A stretch of DNA of 10,547 bases from Clostridiaceae bacterium (GTDB lineage: Bacteria; Bacillota; Clostridia; Oscillospirales; Acutalibacteraceae): positions 1 to 10,547 of the forward strand of contig JAEDML010000028.1 of NCBI GenBank assembly GCA_016303035.1, given 5' to 3'. Numbering within the stretch: the stretch's first letter is position 1; every line of letters starts with the position of its first letter. Positions 1 through 5,829 of this stretch are shown in pieces. The notes beneath the pieces are model-generated. The model saw nothing but the letters and a program-made list of their open reading frames with translations. It was not told the DNA's origin and searched no databases. A program made the translations under genes and the position numbers.

Positions 1-81
1 CTTGTTAATAGTATTATAATATATAATTTTCTATATTTCTACTATAATTTTTTGCAGATGAATTTCGTTGTTTGCGATTTC

Positions 82-110
82 TTGACAATTTTGAATTGCT
101 TTGCTATAAT
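82..110 (+). promoter_or_regulatory. Consensus sigma-A promoter for the PHP phosphatase gene
   Basis: The -35 box TTGACA (82-87) and -10 box TATAAT (105-110) both match the consensus exactly and are 17 bases apart. A TG at 102-103 one base before the -10 box adds an extended -10 element. Transcription would start near 117, giving a leader of about 30 bases before the ribosome binding site. I see no operator or riboswitch fold, so expression is likely strong and constitutive (inference). Confidence 0.88.
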
Positions 111-147
111 TTGACACCGTAAGGTACTAAATAGGGGGGATAATAAG

Positions 148-909
148 GTGATGTATTCAAATTATCACACCCATACCTATCTTTGCAGGCACGCTTCGGG
201 TACTCCGAAGCAATATGCAGAGCAGGCAATAAAGAACCGTTTAAAAATACTCGGCTTTTCGGATCATAATCCCTGCCGATTTAAAAACGGATTTGTTTCG
301 GGATACCGTATGGATACATACGAGACAGAGACCTACGTAAATGAAATTAAGGAGCTGCGCGTAACTTACAGCAATAAAATTAAAATTCTTATAGGCTATG
401 AAGCCGAATACTATCCCGATGAATTTAGTTCAATGCTGAAAAATATTGAAAAATACGGATATGATTACCTAATTCTCGGTCAGCACTTTACGAATAACGA
501 GTATGACGGATATTATGTAGGAATGCCGTGTAATGAGGAAATATTAAAGCAATATGTTAATCAAACAATCGAAGGTATGAAAACAGGATTATTTTCATAT
601 CTTGCACATCCCGATTTAGTGAATTACAGGGACAATTCCGAAGTGTACAAAAGGGAAATGTCACGGCTTTGTGAAGCGGCTTTATTACTTAATATTCCGC
701 TTGAATTTAATTTGCTGGGTTTTAAAGAGCATAGGCATTACCCATACGGTGAATTTTGGAAAATAGCGGCAGATGCCGGTAACAGCGTTATAATAGGGTG
801 CGACGCTCACACAGCGGAGGATGTGGGAAATCCCGATATATACAATTCCGCTTTAAGGCTTTTGGATAAATACGGCATTAAGCCTATAAAAGAGCTCAAA
901 ATTTTATAA
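148..909 (+). CDS. PHP-domain phosphatase, histidinol-phosphatase (HisJ/HisK-like) family
   Basis: This is a 253-residue metal-dependent phosphoesterase of the PHP superfamily. In the HisJ branch the reaction is L-histidinol phosphate to histidinol plus phosphate, the penultimate stage of histidine synthesis. The metal-binding motifs appear in family order: HTH at residues 7-9 with H15, SDH at 38-40, E85 and E87, QH at 112-113, AHPD at 153-156, and CDAH at 218-221. The length is near that of typical HisJ proteins, with no signal peptide or membrane segment. A GTG (148) is followed directly by an ATG (151); the AGGGGGGA ribosome binding site at 133-140 sits 7 and 10 bases away, so either could be the start. 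The gene stands alone with its own strong promoter and terminator, and no other his gene is visible. The family is secure, but histidinol phosphate as substrate is inference, since PHP phosphatases are often promiscuous. Confidence 0.82.
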   Translation: MMYSNYHTHTYLCRHASGTPKQYAEQAIKNRLKILGFSDHNPCRFKNGFVSGYRMDTYETETYVNEIKELRVTYSNKIKILIGYEAEYYPDEFSSMLKNIEKYGYDYLILGQHFTNNEYDGYYVGMPCNEEILKQYVNQTIEGMKTGLFSYLAHPDLVNYRDNSEVYKREMSRLCEAALLLNIPLEFNLLGFKEHRHYPYGEFWKIAADAGNSVIIGCDAHTAEDVGNPDIYNSALRLLDKYGIKPIKELKIL

Positions 910-910
910 A

Positions 911-953
911 AAGACGACGGTGCAGCTATTATATGCTGCACCGTCATCTTTTT
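911..953. terminator. Bidirectional terminator between the PHP phosphatase gene and queH
   Basis: A 16-base-pair stem (911-926 with 935-950) has a single C/A mismatch at 915/946 and an 8-base loop. It is followed by five T on the plus strand (949-953) and, on the minus strand, by a run of T from the A-rich DNA at 908-912. It can end both converging transcripts. The queH stop codon (952-954) lies against its right edge, so this hairpin immediately follows the queH coding sequence. Confidence 0.87.
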
Positions 954-1554
954 AAGGTTGTTTTTTTGAGAATTCACAGCCGCAAAAATTTTGTCTGTAA
1001 AGGCAATATTCCTTTGAAAGCTCTATTGAGCGGATATACCGTCCCCGTTTTTTAAGGTCGGTCGGCAGGTAGGTGATTTGCTCGTTTTCAAGGCTTATTC
1101 CGCACTTGTTGATTATTTCGGCATTTTTCAGGGGGCTTATTGTAAGGGTAGTGGCAAAATATTCGTAGCCGAGCTTATAACATAGCTCTGCCGCTTTTCC
1201 GAGACGAAGCATAAAACATTTTTTACAGCGGTCGCCGCCCTCCGGCAGAGACTCAAGTCCTTTTACCGCGTCAAGAAATTCGGAATGCTTCCAATTAGGA
1301 GCGATTATTTTTACTTCCGAAAAAGGATATTCTTCTACAAATCGCTTAAGCTCTGAAAGGCGTTTTTTATATTCTTCTTCGGCAGATATATTAGGATTGT
1401 AAAACAGTAAATCAACCGAAAAATGCTGTGTTAAATATTCAAGACTTGCAGAGGAGCATGGCGCGCAGCACGCGTGAAGCAGCAGTCTTGCTTTTCTGCC
1501 GCCGAGTGCTTCAATATAATCGTCGGTTTTACTTTGCCAGTTGATTTTGTTCAT
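952..1554 (-). CDS. queH: Epoxyqueuosine reductase QueH
   Basis: This is a 200-residue cytosolic iron-sulfur protein of the QueH (formerly DUF208) family. QueH removes the epoxide oxygen of epoxyqueuosine in tRNA, the last step of queuosine synthesis, and is unrelated in fold to QueG. The signature is clear: HACCAPC at residues 27-33 near the N terminus, DRCKKC at 108-113, and a C-terminal cysteine cluster at C184, C191 and C193. These fit the known [4Fe-4S] cluster plus nearby metal and redox cysteines. The start is an ATG at 1554 with an AGGAAG ribosome binding site about 7-8 bases upstream. It lies just downstream, on the same strand, of tRNA-Gln and tRNA-His genes, but a terminator at 1596-1625 intervenes. 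I see only a weak promoter-like TATAAC after that terminator, so what drives queH is uncertain. Confidence 0.93.
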   Translation of the reverse strand: MNKINWQSKTDDYIEALGGRKARLLLHACCAPCSSASLEYLTQHFSVDLLFYNPNISAEEEYKKRLSELKRFVEEYPFSEVKIIAPNWKHSEFLDAVKGLESLPEGGDRCKKCFMLRLGKAAELCYKLGYEYFATTLTISPLKNAEIINKCGISLENEQITYLPTDLKKRGRYIRSIELSKEYCLYRQNFCGCEFSKKQP

Positions 1555-1595
1555 TTTTTATTCTTCCTGTACTTAATTTAAAGTGTTATAAGTTG

Positions 1596-1625
1596 AAAAA
1601 AGCACTTCCAAAGAAGCGCTTTTTT
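1596..1625 (-). terminator. Rho-independent terminator of the tRNA transcript
   Basis: A 7-base-pair stem (1602-1608 with 1613-1619) and CAAA loop are flanked by six A and six T. On the minus strand the one imperfect pair is a G-U wobble, whereas on the plus strand it would be an A/C mismatch. This shows the hairpin is built to work on the minus strand, just downstream of tRNA-Gln and before queH. Confidence 0.82.
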
Positions 1626-1626
1626 C

Positions 1627-1701
1627 TGGCTGGGGTGGCGAGATTCGAACTCACGAATGCAGCAGTCAAAGTGCTGTGTCTTACCGCTTGACGACACCCC
1701 A
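1627..1701 (-). tRNA. tRNA-Gln (anticodon TTG)
   Basis: A full cloverleaf folds on the minus strand. It has a 7-base-pair acceptor stem (TGGGGTG with CACCCCA), a short D stem (GTC/GAC), an anticodon stem CAGCA/TGCTG around the loop CTTTGAC, and a T stem GTGAG/CTCGC with loop TTCGAAT. The anticodon TTG reads CAA glutamine codons. The U1-A72 pair and G73 discriminator are typical of tRNA-Gln. The 3' CCA is encoded at 1627-1629. A terminator follows directly. Confidence 0.96.
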
Positions 1702-1716
1702 AAATGTCGGGTATAT

Positions 1717-1759
1717 AAAAAATGCCGCCGCTGTTTGAAGCAGCTACGGACAGCATTTT
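1717..1759 (-). terminator. Hairpin with T-run between the two tRNA genes, possible terminator
   Basis: On the minus strand, downstream of tRNA-His, AAAATG and CATTTT flank an imperfect 9-base-pair inner stem (GCTG/CAGC core, one mismatch) and the structure ends in six T. It looks like an intrinsic terminator, but only 15 bases then remain before tRNA-Gln, with no convincing promoter in them. It may be a partial terminator or a processing structure within a shared precursor. A second small hairpin (CGGTTT/AAACCG, 1769-1783) lies just after tRNA-His. Confidence 0.42.
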
Positions 1760-1791
1760 CACTTTATCCGGTTTAATAAACCGAAAAAATA

Positions 1792-1869
1792 TGGGGTGGA
1801 AGATGGGACTCGAACCCACGGTCTCCAGTGCCACAAACTGGCGCTTTAACCAACTAAGCTACATCCACC
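1792..1869 (-). tRNA. tRNA-His (anticodon GTG), with encoded G-1
   Basis: The minus strand folds as a cloverleaf: D stem GCTT/AAGC, anticodon stem CCAGT/ACTGG around loop TTGTGGC, T stem GTGGG/CCCAT with loop TTCGAGT, and encoded CCA at 1792-1794. Anticodon GTG reads histidine codons. The extra 5' G (1869) opposite discriminator C73 (1795) is the hallmark of bacterial tRNA-His. One acceptor pair, position 6 with 67, is T-T rather than complementary (1863 and 1801). The G34 of this tRNA is a known target for queuosine, and queH lies nearby. Confidence 0.96.
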
Positions 1870-1872
1870 GTA

Positions 1873-1893
1873 TTGCGTTTAATCGCAACGCAA
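1873..1893 (-). other. Perfect hairpin in the tRNA-His leader
   Basis: A 7-base-pair perfect inverted repeat (TTGCGTT/AACGCAA, 7-base loop) fills almost all of the DNA between the expected transcription start near 1892 and the mature 5' end of tRNA-His at 1869. In RNA it would fold at the very 5' end of the precursor. Its role is unknown; it could guide 5' processing or be an operator. Confidence 0.5.
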
Positions 1894-1898
1894 GAATT

Positions 1899-1926
1899 AT
1901 TATATCATACAAAGCGATTTTGTCAA
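1899..1926 (-). promoter_or_regulatory. Consensus sigma-A promoter for the tRNA-His/tRNA-Gln transcript
   Basis: On the minus strand TTGACA (1921-1926) and TATAAT (1899-1904) are perfect boxes 16 bases apart, with a TG one base before the -10 box. A start near 1892 gives a leader of about 23 bases before tRNA-His. The -35 box lies 12 bases beyond the stop codon of the small gene at 1939-2154, with no terminator between, so read-through from that gene could also reach the tRNAs. Confidence 0.88.
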
Positions 1927-1938
1927 TAGAAAATTTCA

Positions 1939-2154
1939 CTAAAGTTTAAAATCTTCGGGCTTATAATCAGAAGCTATCTGCGTGCGCTCGGGTACGCGCT
2001 TAAAAACATCATACCTGTATTTTCGGCAGGAATCGCGCTTTTCGGTCACGCCGCGCTTTATGCATAAAATCTCGCCCGAAAGCTCCGACGGCTTTCCGTA
2101 GCGGCAATACTCGCATTTATGTGCGAGCTTTTTATTAAAAATACGCTTTGCCAT
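1939..2154 (-). CDS. Small conserved four-cysteine (zinc-ribbon-like) protein
   Basis: This 71-residue basic protein has four cysteines: C14 and C17 as a CxxC pair, then C31 and C43, which could hold one zinc ion. The pattern, with a CRKYRYD stretch and a KRVP motif after the last cysteine, resembles short uncharacterised proteins I recall from Clostridia. I know no function or name for them. The ATG at 2154 is chosen because a GGTGA ribosome binding site lies 6 bases upstream; an in-frame TTG at 2160 would touch that site and is rejected. It follows ylbJ by 18 bases but probably has its own promoter, as the -10 box sits in the end of ylbJ. A binding or regulatory role is only a guess. Confidence 0.72.
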   Translation of the reverse strand: MAKRIFNKKLAHKCEYCRYGKPSELSGEILCIKRGVTEKRDSCRKYRYDVFKRVPERTQIASDYKPEDFKL

Positions 2155-2171
2155 ATTCAATCACCGCATAT

Positions 2172-2200
2172 ATTATACCAAATCCTTAAGAATATTTCCA
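2172..2200 (-). promoter_or_regulatory. Extended -10 promoter for the four-cysteine protein gene
   Basis: On the minus strand TATAAT (2172-2177) is preceded by TGG, forming an extended -10 element. A weak -35 box TGGAAA (2195-2200, four of six consensus bases) sits 17 bases upstream. The boxes overlap the last codons of ylbJ, so the small gene can be expressed in growing cells independently of sporulation. Confidence 0.55.
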
Positions 2201-3237
2201 CTGTATTTTTTTGAGGCGATTGAAATTATTAAAAGAACCGCCATGCAAACAAGCGAAAGCGATAAAGTTAATGTAGTATAAACCGGCGCGGCGGAAAAAT
2301 CGGAGGCGTTGCTGAAAACAGAAACACTAACACCCGCAATTTTAAGTGCGAAATAGGTAATAACAGCGCTTATTGCTCCGTGTAATATCCTTACTGCGGC
2401 AAAAACAAAAATGTTTATTTTAATTCCTATTGATACCGATAACACCTGACACCATATGCAAAGTCCTGCGAATCCAAGTAGGAAAGAAGCCGTAATTAAA
2501 TTCTTGACCGAGCTTACACCTACCGTTACCTCCATAAGACAGCGAAGATATTTTAAAATGATAATTTTATCCGAAAATTTCTCAAGATATGCGCTTACTG
2601 TTGAAAAAAGAATAACATAACTGCAAATACCGAATACGGCGGTGGCGGCGTCGGATACCGAAAGCACAAAATTATCAGATACCCCGATTTTTCGGCTGTT
2701 CGATACAGTTTTTAAGTCATCCGGCCTTAAAAATACCCGAAATGAAAGCGCTATTAAAAATGAAGCGGCAATGTGTGAAAATAAAAGTATATATCCTATC
2801 CTTTGGGAGGAGTAAATAGCGCTTCCTACTGCGATTACTATGAAGGCAGGACCTGCGTTTACACAATAGTTCACCATAAGCTCGGCATTTTTAAGGCTTA
2901 TCTTATTTTGACGGTACATTTCGTTTATCAGCTTTGCGCCTATGGGATAACCGCCTATAAATGAAAGCAGCATAACCGCAAACTGCTCGCCTGTAAGACG
3001 GAAAAGCCTTTTAGAAAAGGGATTTAGAAAAGAAGCGTAAGAAAGTATACCTGTCTTCATAATAAATAGCACGCAAACGGTAAAAGGAAAGAGAGAGGGT
3101 ATTATAACCCTGCCGCACAAAAGTATTCCGCGCGCAGCTCCGTCAGTGCAGACTTGCGGCTCGGATATTATAAGTATAACAAAAGCCAAAATCGCAATAA
3201 TGCTCATCGGCCTGATTAAAGCGGAAAACTTTTTCAT
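2173..3237 (-). CDS. ylbJ: Sporulation integral membrane protein YlbJ
   Basis: This is a polytopic membrane protein of about 354 residues, made almost entirely of hydrophobic segments, probably eight to ten helices. The conserved core is visible: GRVIIPSLFPF near residues 42-52 and GGYPIGAKL near 95-103, followed by CVNAGPAF. YlbJ belongs to the nucleoside-recognition/gate transporter-like group, and in Bacillus subtilis it is made in the mother cell under sigma-E and needed for normal spores; the transported substrate is unknown. The frame is open to an ATG at 3270, but no ribosome binding site precedes that codon. The ATG at 3237 has GGGGTG 11 bases upstream, a rather long spacing, and begins MKKF as relatives do. 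It is divergent from yqfC, another early mother-cell gene, which suggests shared timing. Confidence 0.85.
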   Translation of the reverse strand: MKKFSALIRPMSIIAILAFVILIISEPQVCTDGAARGILLCGRVIIPSLFPFTVCVLFIMKTGILSYASFLNPFSKRLFRLTGEQFAVMLLSFIGGYPIGAKLINEMYRQNKISLKNAELMVNYCVNAGPAFIVIAVGSAIYSSQRIGYILLFSHIAASFLIALSFRVFLRPDDLKTVSNSRKIGVSDNFVLSVSDAATAVFGICSYVILFSTVSAYLEKFSDKIIILKYLRCLMEVTVGVSSVKNLITASFLLGFAGLCIWCQVLSVSIGIKINIFVFAAVRILHGAISAVITYFALKIAGVSVSVFSNASDFSAAPVYTTLTLSLSLVCMAVLLIISIASKKYSGNILKDLV

Positions 3238-3259
3238 AAACGCAAACACACCCCAAAAT

Positions 3260-3304
3260 ACTATATGCATTTATGAATTATTGTAATGAATAAATCATAA
3301 TAAT
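3260..3304. promoter_or_regulatory. Divergent control region between ylbJ and yqfC, possible sigma-E sites
   Basis: The DNA between the ylbJ and yqfC ribosome binding sites is very AT-rich and has no sigma-A consensus pair. On the minus strand CATATAGT (3260-3267) resembles the sigma-E -10 box. On the plus strand GAATTAT (3275-3281) and CATAATAAT (3296-3304) are a weaker -35/-10 pair. Sigma-E control is known for both orthologues in Bacillus; the exact boxes here are a guess. Confidence 0.33.
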
Positions 3305-3327
3305 TATTGCAGGGGAGTTGTGTTGTT

Positions 3328-3624
3328 TTGCCTAAGAAATTTAAATTTAAGTCTAAAAAAGCGCGCGAAAAATGGCGGTTGTTCAACTATACCGAGAATT
3401 TTCTCGAAAGTAACATATCAGGACCTCATCTTGAGCTTTTCGGTAACCGCGAAATCATTGTTGAAGGATGCGAGGGCGTTTTTGAGTACAGCGATAATTA
3501 TATTAAGCTGAATCTCGGTAAAGGCTCGCTGATACTTTGCGGAATGTCGTTTGATATAGTAACCTTTGAAAACAGTACGATTACCGTAAAAGGCAAAATA
3601 AATTCTTTGGAATTCTGCGTATAG
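3328..3624 (+). CDS. yqfC: Sporulation protein YqfC
   Basis: This 98-residue soluble protein begins with a very basic stretch (KKFKFKSKKAREKWR) followed by a beta-rich half with a PHLELFGNREI motif and alternating hydrophobic residues, as in the YqfC/YabP family. In Bacillus subtilis yqfC is expressed in the mother cell under sigma-E, co-transcribed with yqfD, and supports sporulation at the engulfment stage; its biochemical role is not known. The start is a TTG at 3328, with an AGGGGAG ribosome binding site at 3311-3317, 10 bases upstream. An in-frame TTG at 3307 lies before that site and is not used. The stop codon overlaps the yqfD ribosome binding site, so the two genes are translationally close and surely one operon. 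Confidence 0.87.
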   Translation: MPKKFKFKSKKAREKWRLFNYTENFLESNISGPHLELFGNREIIVEGCEGVFEYSDNYIKLNLGKGSLILCGMSFDIVTFENSTITVKGKINSLEFCV

Positions 3625-3634
3625 GTGAATACAT

Positions 3635-4804
3635 ATGCTGTGGCTTTATAGATTTTTTAATGGTTATCTCTTATTGGAATTTTCGGGTGAATTTTCCGAG
3701 AGAATACTGAATTTATGCGCAAAAAACCATATTACGCTTTGGGGTCTGCATTGCAGAAAAAGAAAAATAACGGGATGTATATCTGTAGGAGATTTCAGGC
3801 GTTTAAGATATATCCGCAGAGGCAAAAAGATAAAGGTACATATCTTAGAAAAACGCGGACTTCCGTTTTTTATAAAAAAATACAGAAAAAGAACGGCATT
3901 TTTTGCGGGAATAATACTATTCTTTTTAATACTTAATTATCTTTCGGGTTTTATTTGGACTGTCAGGGTTTCGGGCAACCGAAACATAAGTGATCAAGAA
4001 ATACTCAAGGCTTGTCAAGAAATAGGCGTTTACGAGGGTATGCGGAAGCGCGGCTTTGACGCAAAGGCAGAAAAGGAAAGACTGCTTATAAATTCTGACA
4101 GTCTTGCATGGTCTTCTATGAATATAGAAGGCTGTGTGCTGACGGTAAATGTAACCGAAATCAAAAACACCAAAGAGAAAAACGACGAAGTACCGACAAA
4201 TTTAAAGGCGGCAGGAGACGGAATAATAAAGAAGATTGATGTAAAATCGGGCAACTGCGTTGTAAAGGTGGGTGATACCGTAAAGAAAGGAGATATTTTG
4301 GTATCGGGAATAATTGAGGGACAGACCTCTACGCAGTTTGTACATTCTTCGGGAGCGGTCATTGCGAAAACCGAGCGGGAAATTACAGCAAGGGCAGATT
4401 TCAATCAAACTGTTTGTACAAAAACGGGCAGAGAAAGCTCGAAAAGCGTGCTGTCATTTTTCCACATAAAAATACCGCTTTATTTAGGTAAAACCTCGTC
4501 TATGGCAACAACAGAAACCGAAATACATAATGCACAGCTTTTCGGTCAAAGACTTCCGATGTCAATTACTGCTAAAAAATTTTACTTTACCCAAAAGGTG
4601 AAGCACACCTTCAGCAGTGAGGAGCTTGAAGCACAACTTAGCGCTGATATAAACAGGCAAATTTCCGATTACGGGATAGACGAATACGAGGTGAAAGATA
4701 AAAAAATTACCCAAGACGACAAGGGCTGCGAGATGACGGTAATAATATCTGCAGAAGAAAACATAGCTTTTCAGGATATTTTGCTATTTAATAGTGGAAA
4801 TTAG
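3635..4804 (+). CDS. yqfD: Sporulation protein YqfD
   Basis: This 389-residue protein has one clear membrane helix (about residues 88-109) after a basic N-terminal cytoplasmic domain, and a larger domain beyond the membrane. The WTVRVSGN stretch after the helix and the GDGIIKKIDVKSGNCVVKVGDTVKKGD region (about 195-220), which looks like a hairpin barrel of the biotinyl/secretion-adaptor type, are as expected for YqfD. The length matches the family at near 390-400. In Bacillus subtilis it works with YqfC in early mother-cell development and is needed for efficient sporulation. The ATG at 3635 has AGGTGA at 3623-3628, overlapping the yqfC stop. A separate promoter follows before phoH. Confidence 0.9.
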   Translation: MLWLYRFFNGYLLLEFSGEFSERILNLCAKNHITLWGLHCRKRKITGCISVGDFRRLRYIRRGKKIKVHILEKRGLPFFIKKYRKRTAFFAGIILFFLILNYLSGFIWTVRVSGNRNISDQEILKACQEIGVYEGMRKRGFDAKAEKERLLINSDSLAWSSMNIEGCVLTVNVTEIKNTKEKNDEVPTNLKAAGDGIIKKIDVKSGNCVVKVGDTVKKGDILVSGIIEGQTSTQFVHSSGAVIAKTEREITARADFNQTVCTKTGRESSKSVLSFFHIKIPLYLGKTSSMATTETEIHNAQLFGQRLPMSITAKKFYFTQKVKHTFSSEELEAQLSADINRQISDYGIDEYEVKDKKITQDDKGCEMTVIISAEENIAFQDILLFNSGN

Positions 4805-4823
4805 AAGAAAATAATGTTATAAT
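4795..4823 (+). promoter_or_regulatory. Extended -10 promoter upstream of phoH
   Basis: TATAAT (4818-4823) preceded by TGT forms an extended -10 element, with a weak -35 box TGGAAA (4795-4800) at 17 bases that overlaps the end of yqfD. A second TATAAT at 4828-4833 lacks a partner. It would start transcription near 4830 and let phoH and the genes below be expressed in growth, when yqfCD should be silent. Confidence 0.6.
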
Positions 4824-4857
4824 ATATTATAATGAGTTTAGAATAGGGGAATTGTAT

Positions 4858-5829
4858 TTGTTTGAACAGAGCGTAGATATTGAACGCATTGAGCAGATTG
4901 TAAATCTATTCGGGAATTTTGATGTAAACATTAAAAGGCTTGAAAAAAAGTATAATGTCAGCATAACCTCGCACGGCAGTCAGATTAAAATTAAGGGCGA
5001 AACCGAAAATGTTATGAATGCCGCAAGGGCTATTGACTGTCTGCTTGTTATGATAAATAAGGGCGAGCAGATAACCGACCAAAATATTGACTATGTGGCT
5101 GCTCTTGTGGAGGACGGAAGCGAGAATAAAATACGCAGTATTGTGGATGCCGACTGTATTTGTATCACTTCAAAGGGCAAACCCGTAAAGCCGAAAACCC
5201 TCGGTCAAAAGCAGTATGTCGAAGCGATAAAGAAAAATACGGTTACTATTGCGGTAGGACCTGCCGGAACGGGTAAGACCTATCTTGCAGTTGCGCTTGC
5301 TGTAAATGCCTTTCGTGCAAAGCAGGTAAACCGAATTGTTTTAACAAGACCTGCGGTTGAAGCCGGCGAAAAATTAGGCTTTCTTCCGGGAGATTTACAG
5401 CAAAAGGTAGACCCGTATCTTCGCCCGTTGTATGACGCGCTTTTTGATATGCTTGGGGCTGAAAATTTTCAAAAATGTCAGGAGCGGGGAGATATTGAGG
5501 TAGCGCCGCTTGCATATATGCGCGGCAGAACGCTTGATGACAGTTTCATTATTCTTGACGAGGCGCAAAATACCACCGGCGAGCAGATGAAGATGTTTTT
5601 GACAAGGCTAGGATTTAACTCAAAGGCGGTTGTTACGGGCGATGTAACCCAGATAGACCTGCCTGACGGTAAAAAGTCAGGACTTAAAGAGGCGGTAAGA
5701 ATACTTAAAAATGTCGATGATATTGCGATTTCGTATCTTACCGGCAGAGATGTTGTAAGGCACAGGCTTGTGCAGGAAATAATAAAAGCTTATGAAAGAA
5801 ACGGTGATAAGAATGAGCGTAAAGGTTAA
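4858..5829 (+). CDS. phoH: PhoH-family ATPase
   Basis: This is a cytosolic P-loop ATPase of the PhoH/YbeZ type, 323 residues, close to the family's usual length. A small KH-like N-terminal domain (about 1-90) precedes the ATPase core. Walker A is GPAGTGKT at 134-141, Walker B is IILDEAQN with D234 and E235, and TRLGFNSKAVVTGD follows, as in superfamily 1-like RNA helicases. PhoH homologues associate with YbeY and act in RNA metabolism. The start is taken as the TTG at 4858, 7 bases after AGGGGA (4845-4850); an in-frame TTG at 4852 is only one base from that site. The gene runs into ybeY, overlapping its start by 17 bases. That coupling fits a shared role in rRNA processing. Confidence 0.93.
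   Translation: MFEQSVDIERIEQIVNLFGNFDVNIKRLEKKYNVSITSHGSQIKIKGETENVMNAARAIDCLLVMINKGEQITDQNIDYVAALVEDGSENKIRSIVDADCICITSKGKPVKPKTLGQKQYVEAIKKNTVTIAVGPAGTGKTYLAVALAVNAFRAKQVNRIVLTRPAVEAGEKLGFLPGDLQQKVDPYLRPLYDALFDMLGAENFQKCQERGDIEVAPLAYMRGRTLDDSFIILDEAQNTTGEQMKMFLTRLGFNSKAVVTGDVTQIDLPDGKKSGLKEAVRILKNVDDIAISYLTGRDVVRHRLVQEIIKAYERNGDKNERKG

Noticed and set aside
13..41. Possible minus-strand promoter (TATAAT with TAGAAA) at the left edge, for a divergent gene outside the window
   Set aside because: The DNA is so AT-rich that such matches are expected by chance, and no target gene is visible.
111..144. Second TTGACA at 111-116 with GATAAT at 139-144 before the first gene
   Set aside because: The boxes are 22 bases apart, too far for a sigma-A promoter, and the perfect promoter just upstream explains expression.
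1586..1949. Open frames on both strands of about 75-82 codons covering the tRNA genes
   Set aside because: They run through two well-folded tRNAs and their hairpins and have no convincing ribosome binding sites; they are chance frames.
3994..4024. Direct repeat TCAAGAAATA twice within yqfD
   Set aside because: Two 10-base copies in lysine/isoleucine-rich coding DNA are within chance, and no further copies or spacing pattern exist.
4030..4404. Long minus-strand open frame inside yqfD (124 codons)
   Set aside because: It is antisense to a confident yqfD, has no family resemblance that I can see, and reflects codon bias of the real gene.
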